Source of the DNA: Acidobacteriota bacterium
GTDB taxonomy: Bacteria; Acidobacteriota; Terriglobia; 20CM-2-55-15
Length of the DNA stretch: 55,169 nucleotides
Direction: 5' to 3'
NCBI GenBank assembly: GCA_022821145.1
Contig: JAJEEE010000027.1
Coordinates: 1-55,169, forward strand
The notes under the pieces were generated by a model, which did not search any database, was not told where the DNA came from, and saw nothing but the letters and a program-made list of their open reading frames with translations. Below are positions 23,946 to 31,983 of this stretch, piece after piece. Positions within the stretch are counted from its first letter, which is position 1. Each line of letters starts with the position of its first letter. The position numbers and the translations under genes were made by a program.

Positions 23946-25625
23946 ATGCTTCTCCCGATGCGGGGCGTCATGCTCGAACGAGCCCGAAGGCGATGGCTCC
24001 CGAGCGTCTGCGCAATCCTCGCGGCCATTGTCGCGACCCCGGGCCCGCGGGCTTCCGCGGCGCAGTTCTTTTCGGCTGAATCCAGTATCGGCGGTCGTGT
24101 TCTCGACGCGGCCGGGGCGCCGCTGGCGGGCGCTCTCGTGGCCGTTCGAACCGGCGGCGCGGAGGGCGACGACCGCGTGGCCGTGACGGACCGGCGGGGC
24201 GTGTTCACCGTTGCCGATCTGGCGCCCGGCCGGTATTCCCTGCGGGTCACGAAACCCCGCTTCCTGCCGACCCTGGCCGGCAACGTCCAGTTGGAACCCG
24301 GCGCGCGTCTCGTGCTGACGCTCGAGCTGCAGACCGCGCTCGACGTCGTTCGGCAGGGGGTCCGCCGCGGCGACCTCGAAGAGATGAAGTGGATCCTGCG
24401 CAGCTCGCCGTCCGCCCGTCCGGTTCTGCATTGGGCGGACCCCGCGGGCGATGCGGCGGACTCCGGGTCCGGAGCGCCGGAATCGCCGTCGCGGGCCGCC
24501 GGGTATCTGCAGGTCTATTCCACGGCCGTCGAGTCGGCCGGCGGCATGACCGACACGGTCGGTTCGGAATTCGCGTTCGACTTGCCGGTGGCGTCGGGGG
24601 CGCAGGTGTCGTTCGCGGGCCAGTACACGGAAGCAGGAAACCGACCGACCGGCTTTACCGCGACCTACGGCTTCGCCGCGGACACGAGCAAGCACGCCAC
24701 GCTGGCGCTCAGCATGCGCCGGGGCGCTCTCATGGAGGGAGTCTATGGCAGCGGGGCCGGCGAGGTCCAGGTGGAGTACGACGAGACGATCCAGTGGTCC
24801 GATCGCCTGGTGTTCGACTACGGCGCCACGATCGGATACACCGACGGGGCCGGGGGGCGGAGCTACCTCCGGCCCGAATTCGGAATCGCGTGGGTGAGCG
24901 GATCCGGGAGCACCCTGTCGGCGGCCGTGTCCCGCAGGGCGCCCGTCGATGCGAGCGATCCGATCCGCGGGCGGGAATACTTCGATCGGGCCGTGTACAT
25001 TCCGCCGGAGCTGGAACGGTACAACCACGTCGAAGTGGGGGCCACGCACGCGTTGGCTCCCGGCGTCCTGGTTTCCGTCGCCGGATTCCGCGACGAGATG
25101 GGCACGCAGGCCTTTCTGGTGGACGCCCACGATGGGCGGCGGGGCGTCGTGTTCTTCGACGGCGCGGGGTTTCCCACTACCGGCGTGCGATTCCATGTCG
25201 ACCGCGCGTTCCGCAATGTCGAAGCCGGACTGGCGTACACCTATGCGAACGCCGTCGGCTTCGATCCGGACGTGATTTCGCCCGAGAACCTGCACGCCGA
25301 AGCGAGCCGGCGTAACCTGCATACCGTCACGGCGCGGGTCCGGACGGAAATTCCGTTGACGCAGACCGCCGTGACGGCCGTTTATCGCTGGGTTTCCGGT
25401 TTTTCGCTGGCGCCCGTGGATCCGTATCAACGATTCGCGAAGTACAACGACCCAACCCTCAGCATCACGTTGGCGCAGGATCTTCCCTCGCCCGGAATGC
25501 TGCCGGCCAGGTTCCAGGCGATCGTGGATGCCCGGAATCTCCTGGAACCGTCGTTCGGGTCGCGCCGAACCGTCTATGCGGGATATCCGCGGCTACTGAA
25601 AGGCGGGATCCACATACGGTTCTAG
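23946..25625 (+). CDS. Outer-membrane beta-barrel protein with carboxypeptidase-regulatory N-terminal domain
   Basis: The 559-residue protein has an N-terminal signal (hydrophobic LPSVCAILAAIVATPGPRASA), a CarboxypepD_reg domain (IGGRVLDAAGAPLAGALVAV to PGRYSLRVTKP, about residues 48-105), and a long alternating beta-strand region ending in Arg-Phe, as outer-membrane proteins do. It resembles short TonB-receptor-like proteins of Acidobacteriota but has no obvious plug domain. ATG 23946 is used; ATG 23961 or 23970 are alternatives. It sits between the GWxTD protein and the kinase. Confidence 0.72.
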   Translation: MLLPMRGVMLERARRRWLPSVCAILAAIVATPGPRASAAQFFSAESSIGGRVLDAAGAPLAGALVAVRTGGAEGDDRVAVTDRRGVFTVADLAPGRYSLRVTKPRFLPTLAGNVQLEPGARLVLTLELQTALDVVRQGVRRGDLEEMKWILRSSPSARPVLHWADPAGDAADSGSGAPESPSRAAGYLQVYSTAVESAGGMTDTVGSEFAFDLPVASGAQVSFAGQYTEAGNRPTGFTATYGFAADTSKHATLALSMRRGALMEGVYGSGAGEVQVEYDETIQWSDRLVFDYGATIGYTDGAGGRSYLRPEFGIAWVSGSGSTLSAAVSRRAPVDASDPIRGREYFDRAVYIPPELERYNHVEVGATHALAPGVLVSVAGFRDEMGTQAFLVDAHDGRRGVVFFDGAGFPTTGVRFHVDRAFRNVEAGLAYTYANAVGFDPDVISPENLHAEASRRNLHTVTARVRTEIPLTQTAVTAVYRWVSGFSLAPVDPYQRFAKYNDPTLSITLAQDLPSPGMLPARFQAIVDARNLLEPSFGSRRTVYAGYPRLLKGGIHIRF

Positions 25626-25766
25626 CCGAGGGGAGCGTTGCGCGGCGATGGGCGGCGGCAGTCCTTGCCGTCGACTTTCCATGCAGATGTATCGTGAGAA
25701 CCAGTACCCACTTCAGCAATGGCCCCGCGTCCGGCCGGGGGCCGGGCGGCCGGTGATCGAAGCGCC

Positions 25767-28529
25767 GTGACACGGATCATTTCATTCCGGCTCGTGGCCA
25801 CGGTCATCCTGACCGTCGGGGTGATCGTTCTGGGTGGGTTGAACGTCCAGCAGAAGCGGGAGTGGATCGCCCCCGACGACGGCGTGTCGTGGCTCGAGAC
25901 GGCTCCGGGCCGGGTCGAGGCCACGCTGGTATGGACCGATGGACCGGCCGACCGGGCCGGTGTCGAGCCGGGCGACGTCCTGGAACGGATCGCCGGCGTC
26001 GACATCGAGAACGACCGGCACGTGACCCAGGTGCTTTACGATCTGGGCGCCTGGGCGCAGGCGCGCTACGAGCTGGACCGCGCCGGCGTGGCCGTCGACA
26101 CGACGGTCGTGGTTTCTCCGCAGTCGGAGCGGTTTCGGCGGCAATACCCGTACCTCGAGGTCATCGGAATCCTCTACCTGCTGATCGGCCTGCTGGTGGC
26201 GACGAAGCGGTGGGGGGCGCCGCACACGACGCATTTCTACTTCGTTTGCCTGATCTCGTTCGTCTTCTACGTCTTCCACAGCACGGGCGAGCTCAACGAG
26301 TTCGACTGGACGATCTACTGGTCGAATCTGGCCGCGACCGTCTTTCTGCCCCCGATGTTCATGCATTTCTGCCTGGAGTTCCCGAGGCGGGATCCGCGCG
26401 TGGAACGGTACCGGTTCCTGTTGCCCCTGATCTACCTGCCCGGGACGCTGCTCATGCTGGCGGGGATCCTCTTCGTGACCGGATCGCTGACGGCCCTTCC
26501 GTCCAGCCGCGTGTTGCGGGACCTTCTCGACAGCCTGAACGTGATTCACTTCGGCCTGCTCTTCGTGCTGAGCGCGGGCGTTCTGTTGCACACGTACCGG
26601 AGCGTGCGCGAGCCCGGGGTACGGCAGCAGATGAAGTGGGTGACGCGCGGCGCCATCGTGGCCGTCGTGCCCTACTTCCTCTTCGAGTCCATGCCGCGCG
26701 CGTTCGGACTCGTCGGTATCGTCCCTCCGGAGGTTGCCGACGCCAGCGTCCTGCCGCTCGTCTTCATCCCGATTTCGTTCGGCTGGGCGATCCATCGCTA
26801 CCGGCTCATGGACGTCGACGTCCTGTTCAAGCGCGGCGCGGCCTACACGCTGGCGACGCTGATGGTGATCGGCCTCTATGTGACCGCGGCCGTGCTCGTC
26901 GGCGAACTGTTCGGCCAGGGTCTGCCCGAGGAGTTGGGAGTGGGCGGGCAAATCGTCGCGACCATCGTCGCCGCTTTGCTGTTCGCTCCAACCAAGGACC
27001 GCATCCAGATCTGGCTGGACAAGTTCTTCTACAAGGATCGATACAACCTGCGCCTGACGGTGACCGACTTCGGGCGCCGGCTCGGCTCCGAGGTCGATCT
27101 GGACACGGTGCTGGACCGCATCGTCGAGCGGCTGTCCGGGTCGCTGCTCGTCGGGCAGATGGCCGTGCTGCTCGAGGATCCCAAGGATCCTTCGCGTTTC
27201 GTCCTGGCACGGTCGCGGAACGTCGATATTCCCGTGGGCACCGTGTTCCCGTTCCTGAAGAAGGATATCGATCAGCCGTACGTCATCGCCGACTTCCCTT
27301 CGGCGGAAGAAACCGGCTTGAACTACTTCGTCCCGTGCCGCGTCAAGGACCGCGTGATCGCGTATCTGGGGATGGGCCCGACCGAGGACGGCGGGTACCT
27401 GACGAGCGAGGACCTGGAGTTGCTCGAGGGCATTTCCGAGTACGTCGGGATCGCCGTCGAGAACGCCAAGCTGGTCCAGTCGATCGAGGACAAGGCCACG
27501 CAGTACGAATCGCTCAAGGACTTCAACGAGAACATCATCGAGTCCATCAGCGTCGGCGTCATGGTCGAGATCGGCGGGAAGGTGGCGGGCTGGAACCGGG
27601 CGCTGGAGGAGCTGACCGGCCGCCGGCGGGGCGAGATGATCGGAAAGGAGATTTCGGACATCATTCCGGGGCAATCCCTGGAACGCCTCCGCGAGGAGCG
27701 GCACCTCTACAAGCATCCGTGGGAGAGCCGGGTCGTGAATTTCTCGGCGACGCCGCTCATGGACAAGGAAGGCCGGACCACGGGCCGGCTGATCATCGTC
27801 GACGACATGACCGAGCGGGTCCGGCTCGAGGATCAGATCGTCGAAAACGACAAGCTCACGTCGATGGGCCTGCTCGCGGCCGGAGTGGCTCACGAGGTCA
27901 ACACGCCGTTGGCGGTGATATCCAGCCACTCGCAACTGCTCCGGAAGGAACTGCCCGCCGCGGACACGCGCCGCCCCGTGTTGGACAAGATCATCAACCA
28001 GACGTTTCGAGCCTCCGAGATCGTCAACAACCTGTTGAGCTTCTCGCGAACCAGCCCCACCGAGCTGGTCGAGCTGGACGTGCACCGGACCATCCGGGAG
28101 ACGTTGTCGCTGCTGGATCACACGTTGAAGGCCGGCGGCATACGGCTGGAGACGCATTTCGCGGCGGAAACCCCGATGTCGTTCGGCAACGCGGGGAAGC
28201 TGCAGCAGGTCTTCCTGAACCTGTTCCTGAACGCGCGCGACGCCATGCCGCACGGCGGCGTGCTCCGCGTGCGTACCGAGAGCGACGACGCCAAGCTGCG
28301 CATCAGGATCGAGGACAACGGCGTGGGCATCGCCGCCGGCAACATCAAGAAGATCTACGATCCGTTCTTCACCACCAAGGAAGTCGGCAAGGGAACGGGG
28401 CTGGGCCTGTCGGTTTCCTACGGCATCGTCCAGGAGCACGGCGGCAGCATCGGAGTCGAGAGCGTGCCGAACGAGGGCGCGACGTTCCGGTTGGAGCTGC
28501 CGTTGGCCAGGAAGCCGGCGAATGTCTAG
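25767..28529 (+). CDS. PDZ-7TM-GAF-PAS sensor histidine kinase
   Basis: The 920-residue kinase starts at GTG 25767 directly before TRIISFRLVATVILTVG; ATG 25719 would add a Pro/Gly/Arg-rich tail. Order: membrane helix, a PDZ-like periplasmic part (WTDGPADRAGVEPGDVLERI), about seven membrane helices, a GAF domain (near 430-590), a PAS domain (IIESISVGVMVEIGGKVAGW), a HisKA domain with His709 in GVAHEVNTPLAV, and HATPase boxes FLNLFLNARDAM, EDNGVGI and GTGLGLSVSYGI. It phosphorylates the NtrC-type regulator encoded next, with which it overlaps by 8 nt. The input is probably an envelope signal. Confidence 0.92.
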   Translation: MTRIISFRLVATVILTVGVIVLGGLNVQQKREWIAPDDGVSWLETAPGRVEATLVWTDGPADRAGVEPGDVLERIAGVDIENDRHVTQVLYDLGAWAQARYELDRAGVAVDTTVVVSPQSERFRRQYPYLEVIGILYLLIGLLVATKRWGAPHTTHFYFVCLISFVFYVFHSTGELNEFDWTIYWSNLAATVFLPPMFMHFCLEFPRRDPRVERYRFLLPLIYLPGTLLMLAGILFVTGSLTALPSSRVLRDLLDSLNVIHFGLLFVLSAGVLLHTYRSVREPGVRQQMKWVTRGAIVAVVPYFLFESMPRAFGLVGIVPPEVADASVLPLVFIPISFGWAIHRYRLMDVDVLFKRGAAYTLATLMVIGLYVTAAVLVGELFGQGLPEELGVGGQIVATIVAALLFAPTKDRIQIWLDKFFYKDRYNLRLTVTDFGRRLGSEVDLDTVLDRIVERLSGSLLVGQMAVLLEDPKDPSRFVLARSRNVDIPVGTVFPFLKKDIDQPYVIADFPSAEETGLNYFVPCRVKDRVIAYLGMGPTEDGGYLTSEDLELLEGISEYVGIAVENAKLVQSIEDKATQYESLKDFNENIIESISVGVMVEIGGKVAGWNRALEELTGRRRGEMIGKEISDIIPGQSLERLREERHLYKHPWESRVVNFSATPLMDKEGRTTGRLIIVDDMTERVRLEDQIVENDKLTSMGLLAAGVAHEVNTPLAVISSHSQLLRKELPAADTRRPVLDKIINQTFRASEIVNNLLSFSRTSPTELVELDVHRTIRETLSLLDHTLKAGGIRLETHFAAETPMSFGNAGKLQQVFLNLFLNARDAMPHGGVLRVRTESDDAKLRIRIEDNGVGIAAGNIKKIYDPFFTTKEVGKGTGLGLSVSYGIVQEHGGSIGVESVPNEGATFRLELPLARKPANV

Positions 28530-29946
28530 CAAGGCGCGGGACGCGGCCACCCCGCGAGTGCTGGTCGTCGACGATGAAGCGGAGATCCGCGACAGCCTGG
28601 AACTGCTTCTGAAATCCGAAGGCTTCGACGTCGACGCCGTACCGGACGGCGAAGGCGGTCTTGCGAAAGTCGAAAGCGGCCTCTACGACCTCATTCTGCT
28701 GGATCTCATGCTTCCGGGCCGTTCCGGCCTGGAAGTCCAGAAGGCCATCAGGACGATCGATCCCAGGTTGCCGGTCGTGATCATCACGGCCATGGCCGTG
28801 ATCGAAACGGCCGTCGAAGCCATACGCGACGGCGCCTACGACTATGTGACCAAGCCGTGGAACAACGACAAGCTCATCGCGACCGTGAAGAACGCGACGC
28901 GGCAGCGGAAGCTCCACAGCGAGAACGTTCAACTGCGCCGGGCGCTCAAGGAACGGTTCGGCGACAGCAACATCGTCGGCAAGAGCGAGGGCATGCTCCG
29001 CCTTCTGGACCTGGTGGGGCAGGTGGCGGCCAGCCGGAGCACGGTCTTGATCCAGGGCGAGAGCGGGACGGGGAAGGAGCTGATCGCCAAGGCCATCCAT
29101 TTGAAGAGCCCGCGATCCGCGCAGCCTTTCGTTCCGGTCAACAGCGGGAGCCTGCCCCTGGACCTGCTCGACAGCATTCTGTTCGGTCATGTCAAAGGCG
29201 CGTTCACGAGCGCGGTCGCCTCCACGAAGGGCCTGTTCGAAGTGGCCGATCAGGGCACGATTTTCTTCGACGAGATCGGGACCATCGGTGCGGCCACTCA
29301 GGCCAAGCTCCTGCGGGTCATACAGGAGCGGGAGTTCATGCGCCTGGGCGGGACACGGACCGTCAAGGTGGACACGCGGATCATAGCGGCGACGAACGCC
29401 GACCTGAAGACGCTGGTCGACGAGGGGGCGTTCCGCGAGGATCTGTTCTATCGGCTGAACGTGATCAACCTCGACGTGCCGCCGCTCAGGGAACGACGAG
29501 AGGACATCCCGTTGCTGGTGGAGCACTTCACGCGGCAGTACTGCCGGGAGAACGGCCGGGGGCCGTCCGCGTTCGGTCCGGAGGCGATGAAGCTCCTCGT
29601 GGACTATCCGTGGCCCGGCAACGTGCGCGAGCTCGAAAACGCCGTCGAGCGGGCCGTCGTTCTGGCCGATTCCGACGTCATCGGCCGAGACCTGCTTCCC
29701 GCGCACATCACCCGTCCGGCCGCCCGGTTCGCATCGCCGCGGTCCCTGGATCTCGATCCCTCCAGCTCGCTGTCGGACATCGTGGATGCTTTCGAACGCC
29801 GGGTCATTCTGGAACGGCTCGAACAGACGGGGTGGAGCCAGACCGACGCCGCCGAGAGTTTCCATATCCCGCTGTCGACGCTCAATCAGAAGATCAAGCG
29901 GCACGGCCTGGCGCGCCGAAAGAAGCGCGAGAAGTCCCCGGCGTGA
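28522..29946 (+). CDS. NtrC-family sigma-54-dependent-type response regulator with GAFTSA loop
   Basis: The 474-residue regulator has a receiver domain with phospho-acceptor Asp61 (LILLDLMLPG). Its AAA+ domain has Walker A GESGTGKE (residues 179-186) and Walker B GTIFFDEIG. The C-terminal helix-turn-helix is of Fis type (GWSQTDAAESFHIPLSTLNQKIKRHG). The sigma-54 contact loop reads GAFTSA at residues 226-231 instead of GAFTGA, which may alter sigma-54 coupling. ATG 28522 overlaps the kinase gene. It is the cognate partner of the preceding kinase. Confidence 0.93.
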   Translation: MSSKARDAATPRVLVVDDEAEIRDSLELLLKSEGFDVDAVPDGEGGLAKVESGLYDLILLDLMLPGRSGLEVQKAIRTIDPRLPVVIITAMAVIETAVEAIRDGAYDYVTKPWNNDKLIATVKNATRQRKLHSENVQLRRALKERFGDSNIVGKSEGMLRLLDLVGQVAASRSTVLIQGESGTGKELIAKAIHLKSPRSAQPFVPVNSGSLPLDLLDSILFGHVKGAFTSAVASTKGLFEVADQGTIFFDEIGTIGAATQAKLLRVIQEREFMRLGGTRTVKVDTRIIAATNADLKTLVDEGAFREDLFYRLNVINLDVPPLRERREDIPLLVEHFTRQYCRENGRGPSAFGPEAMKLLVDYPWPGNVRELENAVERAVVLADSDVIGRDLLPAHITRPAARFASPRSLDLDPSSSLSDIVDAFERRVILERLEQTGWSQTDAAESFHIPLSTLNQKIKRHGLARRKKREKSPA

Positions 29947-30002
29947 CCCGCAGGCCCGTCGTCCACGGCGAGTCCGGGGCAACGGCCGGCCCCGCATCCT
30001 GC

Positions 30003-30008
30003 TATTCT
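30003..30008 (+). promoter_or_regulatory. -10-like element (TATTCT) before the phosphate acyltransferase-like gene
   Basis: TATTCT preceded by TGC ends 8 nt before ATG 30017 without a Shine-Dalgarno sequence. It is consistent with a leaderless transcript. Confidence 0.35.
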
Positions 30009-30016
30009 TCGTCCCG

Positions 30017-30946
30017 ATGACTGCGGAGGTCTTCGGGGGGATTCGTCGCCGCGCCGCGGCTCGGGCCCGACGGATCGTCTTCACGCACGCGTTCGAAGGA
30101 GTCGCCCTGGCGGGCGTCGGCGTCGTCCTTCGCGAGAAGGTCGCTGTGCCTGTGCTGTTGGGAGACGCCGCGGCCCTGGACCGCGCGGCGCGCGCGCCGG
30201 ACGTTTCGATCGCCGGGGCCCACGTCGTGGCGTCCGATCCGGAAACCGTCGAACGTTACCTGCGCCCGGCGCTGGCGCGTTGGGGGCCGGCCGGGGTCGG
30301 CGAAGCCGAGGCGCGCCGGCGGCTCGGCCGGCCGCGCGACCTGGCGGTGGCCGTCATCGCGTCCGGTGACGCCGACGGCGCGGTGTGCGGTCCGGCCCCG
30401 GATATGAGGGCGGACTCCGGAAGTTACGTGGTCGCCGACGGTGACGGCGGCGGGCGCCTGGTCGTCGACCCGACCGCGCCCGGCGAAGTCTCGCCGCTCG
30501 AGCTGGCGCGGAGCGCGTTGGTGGGAGCGGCGATGTTCCGCCGGCTGTTCGACGCCGAGCCGCAGATAGCCTTTCTGTCGCTCCGGCCGACGGCGTCCCT
30601 CGCGGCCCGTGACCGGTACCGGAGCGCCGCGGAACGCCTGCAGGAAACCGTCTGGAGCGCCAGCCAGACCGTGCGGGCCCGGGACCCGACTCTGCAGGTC
30701 GGAGGTCAGCCCCGGACGTCGTGGACACACCCCGACAGCCGGCCCAATGTCGTGGTCCTTGCCGGCCGCGAGGCCGGCGACCTCGCATACAGGGTCGGGC
30801 AGGCCTTCCCGGCGTCCCGCGTCCTGGGTCCGGTCGCCCACGGCGGCGGCGCGCCGGTCAACATCGTGCCGGCGGGCGCTTCCGTGGACGATATCGTGGA
30901 TACGACGGCGGTGACGGCCCTGACGGCGGGTCTGGGCGACGGGTGA
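30017..30946 (+). CDS. Divergent phosphate acetyl/butyryltransferase-family protein
   Basis: The 309-residue protein has the length and C-terminal pattern of Pta/Ptb domains: NVVVLAGREAGDLAYRVGQ, VLGPVAHGGGAPVNIVPAG and SVDDIVDTTAVTALTA match the usual end of the fold. The motifs around the active site deviate. The usual LS-S-TKGS segment reads FLSLRPTASLA, and the DGELQFDAA region reads LQVGGQPRTSWTH. It may be a phosphotransacylase with altered substrate or a non-catalytic relative. A frame extension upstream of 30017 overlaps the regulator gene and lacks family similarity. Confidence 0.65.
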   Translation: MTAEVFGGIRRRAAARARRIVFTHAFEGVALAGVGVVLREKVAVPVLLGDAAALDRAARAPDVSIAGAHVVASDPETVERYLRPALARWGPAGVGEAEARRRLGRPRDLAVAVIASGDADGAVCGPAPDMRADSGSYVVADGDGGGRLVVDPTAPGEVSPLELARSALVGAAMFRRLFDAEPQIAFLSLRPTASLAARDRYRSAAERLQETVWSASQTVRARDPTLQVGGQPRTSWTHPDSRPNVVVLAGREAGDLAYRVGQAFPASRVLGPVAHGGGAPVNIVPAGASVDDIVDTTAVTALTAGLGDG

Positions 30947-30948
30947 GG

Positions 30949-31149
30949 TCAGTCCTCGGCCCGGCGCCGGCCCTTCTTCCGGCTCCGCTTGCGGGCCAGA
31001 GCCTGCTTGATGCGTTTCTTTTCGCCGGGTTTGAGGTAGAAGGAGTGCTTCTTGACTTCCTTGATAATGTCTTCCTGCTGAACCTTTCGCTTGAAGCGCC
31101 GCAGCGCGTTCTCGATCGATTCGCCCTCTTGAACTCGTACTTCAGCCAC
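30949..31149 (-). CDS. rpsU: Ribosomal protein bS21
   Basis: The 66-residue basic protein has the bS21 signature GESIENALRRFKRKVQQED and HSFYLKPGEKKRIK and a Lys/Arg-rich tail. It is a small-subunit protein near the anti-Shine-Dalgarno region. The start is taken as GTG 31149 (V-AEVRVQEG), which matches family starts; ATG 31167 would add six residues (MGGVSF) and is less likely. A good promoter is seen at 31190-31219. It converges with the preceding gene, with stops 2 nt apart. Confidence 0.9.
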   Translation of the reverse strand: MAEVRVQEGESIENALRRFKRKVQQEDIIKEVKKHSFYLKPGEKKRIKQALARKRSRKKGRRRAED

Positions 31150-31189
31150 GAACGACACACCCCCCATCGGCCGCAGAAAACGGACGAGA

Positions 31190-31219
31190 ATTATCCCGCG
31201 CGGGCCGATCCAAAGTCAA
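31190..31219 (-). promoter_or_regulatory. rpsU promoter (TTGACT-N18-GATAAT, minus strand)
   Basis: On the minus strand TTGACT (31214-31219) is followed after 18 nt by GATAAT (31190-31195). It gives a leader of about 35 nt before GTG 31149. The -35 lies next to the divergent -10 of the methyltransferase gene. Confidence 0.6.
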
Positions 31220-31224
31220 TCCGC

Positions 31225-31230
31225 TAGGGT
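31225..31230 (+). promoter_or_regulatory. -10-like element (TAGGGT) before the TPMT gene
   Basis: TAGGGT ends 6 nt before ATG 31237, so any transcript would be leaderless. It is a weak match judged alone and is listed because the same spacing recurs in the window. Confidence 0.25.
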
Positions 31231-31236
31231 GATCGG

Positions 31237-31896
31237 ATGGAACCGCGATTCTGGTTGCAGAAGTGGGAGTCCCGCCAGACCGGTTTCCACCAGGAAACCG
31301 TCAACGAGGCTCTGAAGTCGTGCTGGTCCGCCGTCGAGGTCCCCGCCGGCGGGACGGTGCTGGCGCCGCTGTGCGGCAAGTCGCTGGACATGCGATGGCT
31401 GGCGGAGCAGGGACACGCGGTCGTGGGCGTCGAGTTGAGCCCCGTCGCCTGCCGGGCGTTCTTCAAGGCGATCGGACGCCCGCCACGCGTTTCAGGGGCC
31501 GGCGCGTTCCGAACCTGGAACGCCGAAGGCTACCGAATTCTCGAGGGCGACTTCCTGAACGCCACGCCGGCGGACATCGGGGCCGTTTCGGCGTTCTACG
31601 ACCGCGCGGCCCTGGTGGCGATGCCGCCCGCCATGCAGACCGCATACGCCGGTCGACTTCTCAGCCTGCTCCCCTCGGGCGCGACTGGGCTCCTCATCTG
31701 CTTCGAGTATCCACCGGACTCCATGCAGGGACCGCCTTTCTCGATCAGCGAGTCCCGTTTGCGCGAGCTGCTCGGCGCGAACGCGCGGTTGCGGCGCTTG
31801 TCGAGCACCCGCGTCCGGACCCGGGGCACCGCCTTGGAAGGGCGCGGGTTGGAGACGTTGATGGAAACGGCTTACCGCGTGCAGGTGACCGGTTAG
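31237..31896 (+). CDS. tpm: Thiopurine S-methyltransferase-family protein
   Basis: The 219-residue SAM-dependent methyltransferase begins with FWLQKWESRQTGFHQ and has the motif VLAPLCGKSLDMRWLAEQGH around residue 41-60, both diagnostic of bacterial TPMT proteins, plus VVGVELSP. These methylate thiols and, in bacteria, selenium and tellurium compounds. That selenium link is notable beside a predicted selenoprotein gene elsewhere in the window, though the distance makes a functional tie speculative. ATG 31237 is the only sensible start. Confidence 0.87.
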   Translation: MEPRFWLQKWESRQTGFHQETVNEALKSCWSAVEVPAGGTVLAPLCGKSLDMRWLAEQGHAVVGVELSPVACRAFFKAIGRPPRVSGAGAFRTWNAEGYRILEGDFLNATPADIGAVSAFYDRAALVAMPPAMQTAYAGRLLSLLPSGATGLLICFEYPPDSMQGPPFSISESRLRELLGANARLRRLSSTRVRTRGTALEGRGLETLMETAYRVQVTG

Positions 31897-31943
31897 CCAC
31901 CCGATTCCGACCTTGACCGCTTCCCCGGGAACGCGCAGCGGTG

Positions 31944-31949
31944 TATAGT
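31944..31949 (+). promoter_or_regulatory. -10-like element (TATAGT) before the DUF4143 ATPase gene
   Basis: TATAGT lies 34 nt before ATG 31984 in an unusually AT-rich patch (31941-31983) that contains two close copies of the string CATTTAT. No ribosome binding site is visible at the start codon. Confidence 0.4.
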
Positions 31950-31983
31950 ATGTCATCATTTATCGCTCATTTATGCTGTCGTT

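Noticed and set aside
25782-28550. Overlapping 900-residue frames on both strands at the histidine kinase
   Set aside because: Only the frame ending at 28529 has kinase motifs; the others are shadows.
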